Source: Symbiodinium sp. CCMP2592 (taxonomy: Eukaryota; Sar; Dinophyceae; Suessiales; Symbiodiniaceae). From it: a stretch of 64,000 nucleotides of DNA. A model generated the notes under the pieces. The model was not told where the DNA came from. It saw only the letters and a list, made by a program, of their open reading frames with translations, and did no database searches. The stretch covers positions 1 to 64,000 of the forward strand of contig CAJNDT010000332.1 of the NCBI GenBank assembly GCA_905221615.1. The letters run 5' to 3'. The translations under genes and the position numbers were made by a program. Of this stretch, positions 32,001-41,222 are shown in pieces (positions within the stretch are counted from its first letter, which is position 1; each line of letters starts with the position of its first letter).

Positions 32001-34573
32001 CTCCGCCCCGTGGCAGCTTTGGGAAAGCGAACCTTTGAGGCTTTTTTGGTCTTTTCCCAGAGAACAATGACTACGTCATTTCATGCAGCCTGCTGAGCTG
32101 AAGACTGCTTGTTGAGCTGACATGCAGCGGATCGAACAGAACGAGTATCGCTTTTGCAAGTTTTTTTTTTGAGTTTTCTGCCACGCAATCAGTGTGCACG
32201 CAACGTTTGCTGTTTGTCGCTTGTGCTGTAGTTACCAGCTATCAGACGAGGTCACGTGTCGGGAAGAGTTGTTCGGAACTGTAAAACAGCACAGCAGGGT
32301 TGGGGAGCAGACGTCGCATGGTTCGAGGTCTCGCGGCCTTGGGGTGTGACCTGGGGAACTGTCCTTAACTCCGCCGTTGCTGTCGGGTTCGTGAAGCTGG
32401 ATCTGCGCTGCTGCATGAGAGTTATGAGGTGTGTAGTCTCGTGCCGAATTGTACCGTCTCGTCTCGGCGACCCATAAACAAGACCAGCAACTCAATATCC
32501 TCAGAAGTGGCTCGTTTTCGGGCAGACCTGTGTCAAGACGGCTGGAAAGCTTGAGCAGGTCTGCACAGAAGCAGTTCAACGGCACGTTGCGCTTTCAGCA
32601 TTGCCAAGCCAACACCCCTCCCGTGTCACGTTGTCTCTGGACCGAAGATTTGTTTGTGCGGTGTTCGGGGGGAGATGTCTGTTACTTTGCCTCTGCGGGG
32701 TGTGCCTGTGCTCAGCGACGGTTGTTGGCTTGTTTTCTTGATCCTTTGTCGATGCGAGACACCGACGCAGAGTCCATGGTACGTTCTGCATTGCAGACGG
32801 CACATGCTCGTGCAGGTTGGCAGATCATGCGACAACCGCACAACCGCGTGTCTCTAGCGATCGTCCGCCGTCTTCACATTCGGTGTTGTCACACGCATCC
32901 ATGGTCCACGTCCTCCCATCGATAGGTTGCATCATTCAAGGAAAACAACCAGGAGCCTGTGGCTGTGTGTCACGAGCCTTAAAGACCCAATCCTGCAGAG
33001 GTTCCAAGGAGAGGAACTTGCTCACGGAGCTTTCTTACTGTGAGACGGGCAGCATCATCTGCCAGGTCCCTACGACAGTCGGCAAGGCATGGCAAGGCTT
33101 GTCGCCTGGTCGTTCCGTACCGTAGGCAGGTTTTCCGGTCGTAGTCCAAGACGAGTCCGTTTGTTCAGAGTCGTCGGTCGCTGCGGCCACGGGCAGAGCA
33201 GAGCCGCTCGTCTGAGGCAGGCTTCAAGCACTCGTTGGCGACCAGTTCTTCGAAGAGAGGGCGAGTCCCTCATTGGAGACTGCGGAGCTGTGATCTGAAA
33301 AGGTGTCAAGCTTTCATGCCTCTTGCCATGCGACATGGAGCTCTAGGTCAGGTGTCTCGCAGTCGAAGTCGGCTGCAAGTCAATTGAGTCGGTGTGGCGT
33401 TTCTCATACGTTCCATCTTTCAGTGTTGAAGCCTCCTCAAAGACCGAAGGCTAGACTTGATGGACTGGTTTCGCAGCTTTGATGCCGTCACAGCACACTT
33501 TTGCAGATTTTCTCGCCGTGCAGTTTGAAAATAGTCCCGGAGATGTGCTGGTTTGGTAGTTAGCTAGCTGGCTGATTCACAACATAATGAATTACCTTAA
33601 TCGAATAAGTCCACCCCGCTACAAGTAGCAGAATGACGGGGAAACAAGGGCTTCGCTAGGGAGTCTGGGAGGGAGAGATCACTGGTCACTGTGGTTTGTC
33701 TTTCGGTTCAGAGTGTGTGTGCTTAGATCGTTTCGGATTCATAACAAGTCTTCATGCGTTTGTGGAATCTCCAGTCGAAAGCGCAGTGCACAAGGCTCGT
33801 GCGTTGTGCAGAAGGCTCAGATACACACAAGAACATTCAGAAACACGTCGGTTCACAGCGCTTCCAACTTGGCCCTAGGCCCTAGGTGAGATGGATGGAC
33901 AATAGCCTGAATCGCCATTGTATGATTGCCCAAGCCTTATAGCCAAGAATAGCCAAGACACGGTAGCGGAATGCATCAAGCAAGTCAGGATGGAGTCTTC
34001 ACGAGTGCTGCTTGTTGTTGTTGTTGCTGCGGCTGCTGCTGCAAAGGTAATGAGCTTCGGAAAGTCTTTTGTGCACTAGTGCGAACCGCCACTCCTTGTC
34101 CGATCTGCATTCACAGATCACCAGTACTTGGATGCCATGGCATTGCAGATGGCGTCAGAAGAAGAGGCAGCGAGGGCTGCTGAGAGCTTCACTTGCTGCC
34201 TTGGCTGTACTGGTCTTGTGCTTTGGCTATCTTCGTTATGACAGAGGTGCAGCGCGTCCGCAGGGTAGGTGCAAAGGATCTCAGCCTTCACCAAACCACG
34301 TTCCTGGGTTGATGTCGCATTTGCTTTCTGCTGATTCCTTTTTTTGCTCACTTTCGACAGGGTGGCCAGTGCTGGGCTCCACGTGGCTTGCGCCCCTCAT
34401 TATTGTAGTTTCCTTTCGCTCGCATGTTCTCTTCTCTTGTGTTTGTGCGTCAATGCATCGAAGGGCTTGATGTATGAATGAAGGCATGTTAAGCATGGAT
34501 TGCGACTGCCACTACCACTGCTGCTGCTGCTCTTGGTGGTGACACTTTGCTGTATCTGTTTTGTACTGTGCCT

Positions 34574-34578
<5 letters not shown>
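29100..34578. other. 5.5 kb without a recognised gene
   Basis: Open frames are scattered on both strands. The longest is a 306-aa plus frame at 30479-31399 with mixed composition and no motif; it may be chance or a fragment. A TGT/TGC-rich run lies at 34008-34050. I see no RNA gene. Confidence 0.4.
30479..31399 (+). CDS. Uncharacterised 306-aa open frame (doubtful)
   Basis: An ATG-started frame, longer than its neighbours in this gene-poor stretch. It contains a CAAC pair near residue 50 and evenly mixed composition without low complexity. No domain was recognised, no DinoSL-like motif was seen upstream, and minus-strand frames overlap it. Listed because of length only. Confidence 0.2.
   Translation: MPCSSAVAYFVAVRFVLIGSVQMLQAALFESYFLAARPEDGLYHVRRIKACAACKTIFQVRSTHRISESGLLSNVVRVGATVLPNAGGHRAEVARRDVAHRHNARAPCHARSIERFVFFRADITMATLTHHGNGGTQDRQVVLVQRTLRQELEAGTSSILSSRSQCISKLQWPSSVPRKDYDVHLTQLKTRGIEPLNGHMSECDWRDRSTVHEVAHWVLHRAVAAVNFFASRREICKARVVGTIVFVRQFWGKLVGIFKYSGACSRHQGWIHEFLSSPMRPALLDVVLSCLRRAAWHNWSPRVGQG

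Positions 34579-34610
<32 letters not shown>
34579..34610. repeat. (TG)16 microsatellite at the left edge of the giant PLE
   Basis: A perfect TG run ending exactly where the left pseudo-LTR unique sequence begins (ACAACCCTG). The internal junction at 49417-49427 carries a short version (GTGTGTGTGTG), which fits insertion into, or slippage at, TG repeats. Confidence 0.95.
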
Positions 34611-34611
<1 letters not shown>

Positions 34612-35305
34612 CAACCCTGTATCCAAGGGCCTTCTCCTCACGCTCTGCAGCCATTTCCTATTTACGATGTACATATAACTGAACTTGAGGGCAGATTACA
34701 CAGCAGGGGCTTCAGTGCAGATTACACAGCAGGGGCACCAGGGGTGTGTGGCTTGGCCTGGTGCAACGAAGCTCCAGTCACACACCAGGATATGGTCGGG
34801 GGACGCCTTGACCACGTACCTGCACTTTGCTTGTGACGCAGTACATGGACTTACGCTGTGTATTGGTTATTCTTCGTATTCCGTATTGCTGCTGTTAACG
34901 GGTATGGCCCGGGGCTAAGCCGAGAACCCCAACCAGTCGTTCTCCTGCAGCTATGGTATCACTTCAGAAACAGTCAGTGCTTGAGTTCATGTCGTCTGGT
35001 ATGTGCTGGTTTCTGGATGGCCTGGGGCTAAGCCGAGAACCCCGTCTAGCGCGTACACTTTCAAGCATTGCTCAGTGCCAGTGTCCACCTCTTCAGTCCT
35101 TGCCGTGTCCTTCGGTGCGTTGGGGTTCAGGCTGGCGTTGTGGTTTAGTTAGGCAGGTTGAGGTGTGAGCCACAGACTTTCTGCACTTCATCTTTGCAGT
35201 TGCTGTCCATGAAGCTACCTGTCCGAAGTCTCTGATGTGTGGTCGCTTGAGACCTGGACATCAGGTGGTCCGTCGCATACCGAAACCTTCCTTAGCATTC
35301 AGTGT
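34600..35305 (+). repeat. Left pseudo-LTR of the giant PLE
   Basis: About 705 bp, repeated at 49417-50122 without differences that I could see. Contents: a DinoSL-like motif CTGCAGCCATTTCC (34645-34658), a 26-bp tandem duplication (GCAGATTACACAGCAGGGG at 34691 and 34717), and two copies of a GGGGCTAAGCCGAGAACCCC block (34911-34930 and 35024-35043). It should hold the promoter and leader for cistron A. The small ORFs inside (77 and 71 aa) are present in both copies but lack motifs. Confidence 0.9.
34906..35043 (+). other. Twin structured blocks in the left pseudo-LTR
   Basis: GGCYYGGGGCTAAGCCGAGAA followed by CCCC occurs at 34906-34930 and 35019-35043, 113 bases apart. GGGG/CCCC and GGCT/AGCC complementarity would allow small hairpins. 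The spacing and conservation suggest a conserved RNA or protein-binding element. Hammerhead-ribozyme core bases (CTGATGA...GAAA), found in canonical PLE pseudo-LTRs, were not seen. Confidence 0.5.
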
Positions 35306-35613
35306 GTAGTCCTCCGGGACGGTGGTGTATGCCTCGGTGCTGCACTCAGATCCTCCAAGTTCGGAGGCGCCAAATTCAGTGTCAGCGCTCAGACCAGTTC
35401 AATGGAGAGAACAGTGAAGCCACATGGCCTACCCGCCTCTCATGGCACCCACAAATTCGGCTTCATGCCTACCAACACGCGATTGCAGCTCAAGCGGCTT
35501 CAAGCACTCATACCCAAGGAATCAGGCAGGATGCGTTTTGACCGTAATGTTCTAGCGACTTTTCCCTGTAGTAGTTGTTGTTGTAGGCTGTGCATTGCTT
35601 GTTTGCATTCGCC

Positions 35614-36909
35614 ATGCCTCCTCGTCCCCGTCCATCCTGTGCACCTGGACTCTGGCCGACCGCACCCTCTAGATCACGATCTCGGCGACGCCCGAGGTCT
35701 GCGTCTTCATCGTCCTCTACTTCTTCTTCCTCGTCAACGCCGGCGGCACCTACGACCCGGACTGCCGCACCTCAACGTTCCACGTTGACTGGCCGAATCG
35801 CTGCCCCGTTACAGCCTCCACGACCTATTGATATGGCAGCTCCGAGCACTCTCCCTGATCTTTCTCCTCTTCCTCCGAGCCCGTTTTGGCCTGGTTTACC
35901 TCCCGCTGGCTCCCCGCCGTCTTCCTCCAACAACGACCAGTCCGTGCCTGCTGCTTATGCCTCCGCCTCGCCGCCGGACCCGTCTTCTACCCCTACGGCA
36001 TCTTCGACTTCGCCACCTACAGCATCTTCGACTTCACCAGCTCCTTTCAGCTCTGCTTGCACGCTGGCCACCTTACGCCAGTGTTTGGCCGCGGCAGGCC
36101 AGCTTGATGCCTACCTGCAATCCGATTACTCTACCCGACTGGGCTCCCTCAAGGCGGTACACTGGGATCGAGTATATACTGCATTGCTGCAATACAGGTC
36201 CTACTTCAAAGCGCTCCCTCATCGTCGACAATGTCAACAGGAGTTGCTCTTGGACGGACGCAAATTTGACGTGCCTTTTACTTTAGCCGATCCGTTTCTT
36301 ACAGTGATGCATCTGCTGGTACATGCGGGATACCATCCTCACAGTGTTCAGTTCAAGTTCACACACGTCGAGGCTCCCCAACATCAACCAGACAAAGCTG
36401 GCCGACCCATGCTCATGGTGTCGCTCCCCTTCCCCGCAGCAGCTGTACGGGTTAGCGGGGCACCTGCAGTCGCCTATTTTGGCCATAACACGGACCTTCA
36501 GGCCGCCTTTGGCATCCTGAAAGAAGGATGCATTCGCCCCAGCAACTATGACCCCGTTGACACTTCTTGGCTGCCGAGTCCTGCCTTTTACTCTCGCGCT
36601 TCCGTCCACAGTCTCAGCGGAGCCCTACGGGCTGCAGCCAAGTTTGGGGGATGGGGTTCTCCCCGTCCGATTTGTGTATATGGCCGAATCCCTATTTGCT
36701 ATCTCGACATAGCCAATGCTGCGCCTACCGACACACCGTCTTCAGTGCTTCCCAACACTCCCGCGGCCTATCACCTGAAGAGCGACAGCGGAGGCACCGT
36801 CCCCGAAAACGCGGCGAACTACTTCGTCTCCATCCTCCACGGCAACGACAACCGTTGGGGTGTGCACTCCACGCTCGCGCAACCAGAAGGCATCGCCGTG
36901 TTCATGTGA
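35614..36909 (+). CDS. PLE cistron A: Ser/Pro-rich N-terminus plus ART-like C-terminal domain
   Basis: 431 aa from the ATG at 35614; an in-frame ATG at 35590 is also possible. Residues 1-150 are Pro/Ser/Arg/Thr-rich, with an Arg/Ser cluster (SRSRSRRRPRSASSSSS). The rest is globular-looking. Near residues 285-310 lies YFGHNTDLQAAFGILKEGC followed by IRPS, which resembles the H-x-T...A..IL..G.I.PS start of ADP-ribosyltransferase-like/RNA 2'-phosphotransferase-like folds; further down come PICVYGRIPICYLD and VPENAANYFVSILHG. The ART reading is an inference from one motif. It is the first cistron after the left pseudo-LTR, and no CCGCAG motif lies directly before it. CTTTTCCCTGTAG at about 35570 is a possible acceptor, and the pseudo-LTR motif lies about 0.96 kb upstream. 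Confidence 0.7.
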   Translation: MPPRPRPSCAPGLWPTAPSRSRSRRRPRSASSSSSTSSSSSTPAAPTTRTAAPQRSTLTGRIAAPLQPPRPIDMAAPSTLPDLSPLPPSPFWPGLPPAGSPPSSSNNDQSVPAAYASASPPDPSSTPTASSTSPPTASSTSPAPFSSACTLATLRQCLAAAGQLDAYLQSDYSTRLGSLKAVHWDRVYTALLQYRSYFKALPHRRQCQQELLLDGRKFDVPFTLADPFLTVMHLLVHAGYHPHSVQFKFTHVEAPQHQPDKAGRPMLMVSLPFPAAAVRVSGAPAVAYFGHNTDLQAAFGILKEGCIRPSNYDPVDTSWLPSPAFYSRASVHSLSGALRAAAKFGGWGSPRPICVYGRIPICYLDIANAAPTDTPSSVLPNTPAAYHLKSDSGGTVPENAANYFVSILHGNDNRWGVHSTLAQPEGIAVFM

Positions 36910-36989
36910 GAGGACCCACAAAAGGTGTGCGTGATTTGCGTTATGGCATGGCTGGTCTCTTTGTTGCTGCCGCCTTATTCTTCTTCATC

Positions 36990-37003
36990 CCGCAGCCGTT
37001 TTG
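36990..37003 (+). promoter_or_regulatory. DinoSL-like acceptor motif before cistron B
   Basis: CCGCAGCCGTTTTG preceded by TTATTCTTCTTCATC. DinoSL begins CCGTAGCCATTTTGG, so 12 of the first 14 bases match. The polypyrimidine tract plus CAG fits a 3' splice acceptor. The next ATG, 38 bases after the AG, is the start of cistron B. Confidence 0.7.
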
Positions 37004-37033
37004 CTGAACTAAGTGTGACCTTGCTAGCACATC

Positions 37034-37981
37034 ATGGCCTCCTCCGCCTTCACTCCTGAGTATTTGCAGTTGTTCTTGGTGTTTTTCGAGTCGTTGTCCG
37101 ACCACCAACTGCTCCAAGTACGTGATGTATTACTACGAGCCCATCAGAATCGATCGACGTTGACTCCTATGACACCGGTGGCTACGACAACTACTCCACC
37201 ACCTCCGGATGCTCCCCCACCTGCCACGGCGCTGCTCACCTCCAGTGACCCAGGCCCTTATTCCTCTTCTGGACCTCCAGTACTTCCAGACAGCAGTGGT
37301 AGAACAGCGGCGATGCCTACGACTCCCATGGGACCACCAGTACTTCCAGACAACAGTGGTAGAGCAGCTGTGATGCCTGCAACTCCCATGGGACCACCAC
37401 CGATTCCGTCTCATTTGGATCCTTCTCATTTGGATCCTTCCCAGCGCCAGACCCTACCACGGCTTCGCAGACGGGACCGCGACTATCCCCGAGATGAAGA
37501 CCGTTCTCGCCCTGCAGACCGCGATCGGGATCGTCATCGCCGGCGACGTCGTTCAGTATCGTCACCTCCTGCTGACCCACTACCTGCCGGCCCTTCTTCT
37601 CCTCCGATGCCATCTACTTCGGGGTATTCTGATGCCAACCAGATCGGCCACACAGCTCCACCCCCCGCCGTCTCCAAGCATTCTGGACGCGCTCTTGCAC
37701 CTAAGATCGATGCTGACGGTTCTGTCATTTACGTGCCGGTCAAAGCCCGACCACAAGTTCCACCTCCGCGGACCACAACGTCGACAACTGGCCGATCCCG
37801 CAGTCGGCGTCGCCGCCGCGATCGTGCTGACCGAGACCGTGACGATCGTGAGGATCCTGACCGCTCTCGAGGTGCGCGTGATGTCCCCCATCGCGATCGA
37901 GACCGCGATCGACACCGTCGGGATGTGAGCGGCGACCAGCAGCGGCCACCCTTGACTCTCTACTCCGTCGCTCGGGCCTGA
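37034..37981 (+). CDS. PLE cistron B: Arg/Asp-rich, RS/RD-type protein
   Basis: 315 aa; ATG 37034 is the first after the acceptor motif. The N-terminal 40 residues look folded (YLQLFLVFFESLSDHQLLQV). A Pro/Thr-rich region with a duplicated GPPVLPD(S/N)SGR(T/A)A unit follows. The last 180 residues are very basic and acidic in alternation (RDRDRHRRRRRS; RDVPHRDRDRDRHRRD), like the RS/RD domains of splicing-related and RNA-binding proteins. A nucleic-acid-binding role is an inference from composition only. An alternative frame (37494-37928) is also open but lacks support. Confidence 0.65.
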   Translation: MASSAFTPEYLQLFLVFFESLSDHQLLQVRDVLLRAHQNRSTLTPMTPVATTTTPPPPDAPPPATALLTSSDPGPYSSSGPPVLPDSSGRTAAMPTTPMGPPVLPDNSGRAAVMPATPMGPPPIPSHLDPSHLDPSQRQTLPRLRRRDRDYPRDEDRSRPADRDRDRHRRRRRSVSSPPADPLPAGPSSPPMPSTSGYSDANQIGHTAPPPAVSKHSGRALAPKIDADGSVIYVPVKARPQVPPPRTTTSTTGRSRSRRRRRDRADRDRDDREDPDRSRGARDVPHRDRDRDRHRRDVSGDQQRPPLTLYSVARA

Positions 37982-38031
37982 ACAAAACATGTGCCCCCGC
38001 GGCCTCTGCGCCTCCTTGTTTCTTGGTTGTT

Positions 38032-38045
38032 CCGCAGCCATTTCC
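38032..38045 (+). promoter_or_regulatory. DinoSL-like acceptor motif before cistron C
   Basis: CCGCAGCCATTTCC after CTCCTTGTTTCTTGGTTGTT. ATG of cistron C lies 47 bases after the AG and is the first ATG. Confidence 0.7.
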
Positions 38046-38084
38046 TACATCATTCCACAGTCTTGCGCTTCCCTGACACCACAC

Positions 38085-38696
38085 ATGTCTTTCCGACGCT
38101 CTGCTTCCTTTTCATCTTCTGCCTCTTCTTCCTGCTCGACATTGTCGTCATCCACTTCGGCAACTGTTCGGGAGTACTTGGACGTATTAACTGATCCTTT
38201 CATTCTCTTCCGGGTGTTCTTACTATTCTTGGAACTTCGTCTACGCACAGCTCTCGTCCCTCCGGACTCGATGATGGACACTGCCTCTGCCCGTCCACCT
38301 GCTCCGGACTCCACTTTGAGGTGCCTCTTTCCTATTGCTGAACTACATGGCCAGGCCCTTGCGTTCCGGACGGAACGCGACTATCACCTTCACTATGCCC
38401 TCGCCGAGATCACATTTCATCCCCGTGCCGTTGCTTCTTTGATGGTGACCTGCTCGCGAACATATTACGCAGTACGAGCCCTTCTTCGTGATCGTGGACT
38501 TCAATACGCCTTCTACGTGGAACGCACCCCCGATCTTCCACGCTCACATTCTTCTCGACCGCGCTTGTCCATTTTCCATCCGTTTTGTCCACAACAAGTC
38601 CGTGGCATGGCGTTACACCGTGGACTTCAACATTGGGTCTTCATTCCCTCCAGCTACCAGGAGTTACCTCTGATCCGGCTCGGACGTTTCTCATGA
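38085..38696 (+). CDS. PLE cistron C: unknown, probable member of the E/F/H/L family
   Basis: 203 aa from ATG 38085, chosen because it is the first ATG after the acceptor motif (the frame itself is open from 37989). A Ser-rich start is followed by a Leu-rich helix (FILFRVFLLFLELRLR, residues 39-54). Then RDYHLHYALAEITFH (about 98-112), an Arg-rich helix and PSSYQELPLIRLG near the end. The YH...(A/L)..TF...L...R spacing matches the core of cistrons E and F (YYHGLFVLTF...NR). No known domain was recognised. Confidence 0.65.
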   Translation: MSFRRSASFSSSASSSCSTLSSSTSATVREYLDVLTDPFILFRVFLLFLELRLRTALVPPDSMMDTASARPPAPDSTLRCLFPIAELHGQALAFRTERDYHLHYALAEITFHPRAVASLMVTCSRTYYAVRALLRDRGLQYAFYVERTPDLPRSHSSRPRLSIFHPFCPQQVRGMALHRGLQHWVFIPSSYQELPLIRLGRFS

Positions 38697-38763
38697 CGCG
38701 CACTCAGGATCTGGACAAAGAGGACTATTTGCTACCGCAGCAGTTCCTAAGCGAGCTCATTCC

Positions 38764-38787
38764 CCGCAGCCGTTTCTATTTTGGCTC
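38764..38787 (+). promoter_or_regulatory. DinoSL-like acceptor motif before cistron D, with second relic
   Basis: CCGCAGCCGTTTCT at 38764-38777 runs into ATTTTGGCTC at 38778-38787, an exact 10-base match to the 3' part of DinoSL. The arrangement resembles tandem spliced-leader relics known from dinoflagellate retrocopied genes. The first ATG is 63 bases after the AG and starts cistron D. Confidence 0.7.
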
Positions 38788-38832
38788 CTTTCGCCTGCTT
38801 CCTCACGCCTCCTCCCATTCTTCCTCCTCCTG

Positions 38833-40317
38833 ATGCCTCCACACCGTTCTCGCACTCCACCTTCCCGGCACCATCGTCTACATGGACGTGATGAACCTTC
38901 TCGACATGATCCCTATTCGTCCCAGCGGAACATGACGACGCAACCTCCCAGGTCCGGGTCCTTCCGGGACAATCGCGCATACAGCCGGACGTCTCCTCCG
39001 CGGTCCCGACGACATCGCAGCCGCACTCCGGTGTCCCACACGCCGGAACATCACCGCCACCGCAACCGTGGCCCTTCGATTGGACAACATCGACATCGAG
39101 ATCCTGACGCTGATTCTCCCCCACGACGCCGACTACACTATTCTTCACCACGGCCATCGTCTCGACGACATCCTCTTCCTTCCGCCTCTGATCGACGGGC
39201 ACCACACTCGGACAGCCGGGTGCACTTCACTCCTCCACCTCATGACGATCCATCCCACTATTCCTCCTCCGGTGCACCTCCAGCTCGACGTGAACCTCGC
39301 CGTGACCGTCGTGATCCTCCTTCCGCTCGGGATCATCGCCTACTTCAAGAACGCTACGAAGACATCTATTCGCTCGGCGCCAACTGGGAAACCACCGACC
39401 TCTTCCTTGATGCGAACCCAGACCGCGGTTTCCCTCTACCGCGCAATGTCGTAGACACTGCCTTTACCCGGCGTCTCGGCATCGCCGAAATGCCTATTCA
39501 TCTCGTCCCTATTGTGTCGCTTACCCCAAATGCTGGACAAGCATGGATCGTCCGCCTGCTGGCGGCTGGCCGCCCTCTGGTGATTGAAATTTTCAGGACG
39601 CGGCAGGAAGCGCTTTTGGCGTCATTCATTATTCGGACGCTCCGCAAATCCTCGGACCAATACGACATCTCTGATGTCCTTAAACAACTACATGACAATC
39701 ACACAGTCGCTACTGAAGGCCCACGCGACCTTACCGTATGGGCGTATCGCGCTCAGCTCTTGCAACACGTGGCAGACAAGGTTGCTGCGACGATTAATGA
39801 TCTACTACCCCACGGAGAAGGTGCAGCTGGAGGACGACCTGGACTTCTGGAACAAATTCAACGGTTGCAGCAGGACAACGACCAGCTCAGGATGCTTGCC
39901 GCTGGCACGGGCGCCGAGACCCTACCTCATCCACTTGCAGAACCGAACCCTCCACCAGATGCCGCCACCAGACTCCGGGACTCCTTTTCCAAGTTCGAAC
40001 GACTCGATCGCCGCGCTGTCCTTGCGTCCAACTCCCCCAAATCCGCTTCTACCACCGATGTGAAGAAATGGCTCGACGGTCTCATCAAGCTCCATCGCGA
40101 ATCCTACACACCGAAGCTCACCGAGTTGCAGGGCATCTTGAAAGAGGCCACCGCGGGCGTCTTGCCACCCTTGGACAAAACCCTTGTAGATTGGGGACTG
40201 ACCGTCAGTTTGGCTTCCAAGTTGTCTGAAGTTAACCAGCAAAAGCTCTTAGCGATGACGGCGGTCCTCTCCGCCTTCCAGCCAGCCGTGGTTCCTGCTA
40301 CTGCTCCCAGCACATGA
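38833..40317 (+). CDS. PLE cistron D: RS-rich N-terminus, helical C-terminus
   Basis: 494 aa. Residues 1-180 are rich in Arg, Ser, His, Pro and Asp (SRTSPPRSRRHRSRTPVSHT), resembling SR-protein tails. The second half looks folded: PLVIEIFRTRQEALLASFII, then a helix LLEQIQRLQQDNDQLRMLAA that could form a coiled coil (about residue 345), then a Leu/Ala-rich helical end. This layout would suit a Gag-like or RNA-packaging protein, but there is no zinc knuckle or known domain. A second frame open at 39068-39454 overlaps the RS part; it is explained by base composition. Confidence 0.7.
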   Translation: MPPHRSRTPPSRHHRLHGRDEPSRHDPYSSQRNMTTQPPRSGSFRDNRAYSRTSPPRSRRHRSRTPVSHTPEHHRHRNRGPSIGQHRHRDPDADSPPRRRLHYSSPRPSSRRHPLPSASDRRAPHSDSRVHFTPPPHDDPSHYSSSGAPPARREPRRDRRDPPSARDHRLLQERYEDIYSLGANWETTDLFLDANPDRGFPLPRNVVDTAFTRRLGIAEMPIHLVPIVSLTPNAGQAWIVRLLAAGRPLVIEIFRTRQEALLASFIIRTLRKSSDQYDISDVLKQLHDNHTVATEGPRDLTVWAYRAQLLQHVADKVAATINDLLPHGEGAAGGRPGLLEQIQRLQQDNDQLRMLAAGTGAETLPHPLAEPNPPPDAATRLRDSFSKFERLDRRAVLASNSPKSASTTDVKKWLDGLIKLHRESYTPKLTELQGILKEATAGVLPPLDKTLVDWGLTVSLASKLSEVNQQKLLAMTAVLSAFQPAVVPATAPST

Positions 40318-40451
40318 ACGTGATCGTCCTCGCTGTCCTTCAGCTGGCACTTCGCATCAACTGCTACCATCGCGGGGGTGGCCGCAGTCGAACGGAAACA
40401 GTCTGCAGCGTTGCTTGCCTGCCTGGACGTTGAGTCATATGTTTACGATTT

Positions 40452-40465
40452 CCGCAGCCGTTTCC
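40452..40465 (+). promoter_or_regulatory. DinoSL-like acceptor motif before cistron E
   Basis: CCGCAGCCGTTTCC. ATG of cistron E lies 31 bases after the AG. Confidence 0.7.
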
Positions 40466-40488
40466 TTAAGGGTTTTGCTATTAATACC

Positions 40489-41091
40489 ATGCCGCTCCAG
40501 CTTTCCACACTTCCTTGCGGATTTTTGCATCAGCTCCTGGACTACCACCAGAACTTGTTCGCGTACGCCGTGGCCGCGACCCACCCTCCTATTGATAGCA
40601 GTCCAGGCAATTCTATTCGGCAGACCACGCGACATCCCGATGACATCATGATCCGTGACCGTCTTGCGGAGCTCATTGACCGTCACAATAACCTCTTCTA
40701 CGGGTTCTTCCGCGTTGGGGACAACTATTATCACGGCCTATTTGTTCTTACCTTCGACATCGGCGTCATTTCGGCACTTTCGGCTACCAACCGCCATCTG
40801 AATGATGCACTCGCCATCTACCTTCTCGCTCGCTCCATGACCACAGTCGCCCTCCTACCCGCGGATCGTTCTGAACCCCCTGATCTTCTTCGTCGGCGTC
40901 TTCCACTTGGGTCAGAGTTCTCCAGCATTGTGCGGTTCTCCTCTTTGACATACCGCCTGGGCATTCCCTCCTATTTGACTGAGTTCGATTGCACGGAGGT
41001 CCCCCGCAGTCGTCTATTCCGATTACGACTCCATGCCTTCGGCACCGCCTTGCAGAGCAGACATCTTCAGGACACCTCCTGGAGCGGATGA
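40489..41091 (+). CDS. PLE cistron E: paralogue of cistron F
   Basis: 200 aa from ATG 40489, the first after the motif. Residues 78-85 read DNYYHGLF, followed by NRHLN (101-105), an Arg-ending helix, VRFS (148-151) and IP (159-160). Cistron F has the same landmarks in the same order (DNSYHGLF 109-116, NRNMN 132-136, VRFS 193-196, IP 204-205), so the two are clearly homologous and arose by duplication within the element. There is no signal peptide. No catalytic pattern or known domain was recognised; a structural or nucleic-acid-related role can only be guessed. Confidence 0.75.
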   Translation: MPLQLSTLPCGFLHQLLDYHQNLFAYAVAATHPPIDSSPGNSIRQTTRHPDDIMIRDRLAELIDRHNNLFYGFFRVGDNYYHGLFVLTFDIGVISALSATNRHLNDALAIYLLARSMTTVALLPADRSEPPDLLRRRLPLGSEFSSIVRFSSLTYRLGIPSYLTEFDCTEVPRSRLFRLRLHAFGTALQSRHLQDTSWSG

Positions 41092-41169
41092 TCGTGGGAT
41101 ATAAAGACTCCTCACTGTCCCTTTCATCACTGACTTCATTCCCTCTGAGTTATTTTCCGTGTTCTCTGC

Positions 41170-41183
41170 CCGCAGCCGTTTCA
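41170..41183 (+). promoter_or_regulatory. DinoSL-like acceptor motif before cistron F
   Basis: CCGCAGCCGTTTCA after TTATTTTCCGTGTTCTCTGC. The first ATG, 47 bases after the AG, starts cistron F. Confidence 0.7.
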
Positions 41184-41222
41184 GCTAATTGGCTTACCCT
41201 TCATCCACTTGCTCGTCACACC

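Noticed and set aside
34685-35168. 77- and 71-aa frames in the pseudo-LTRs
   Set aside because: Identical in both repeats because the repeats are identical. There is no motif and no acceptor placed just before an ATG of useful length.
34611-35305. Hammerhead ribozyme in the pseudo-LTR
   Set aside because: A CTGATG string exists near 35230, but the required CTGATGA and GAAA core elements with helices are missing.
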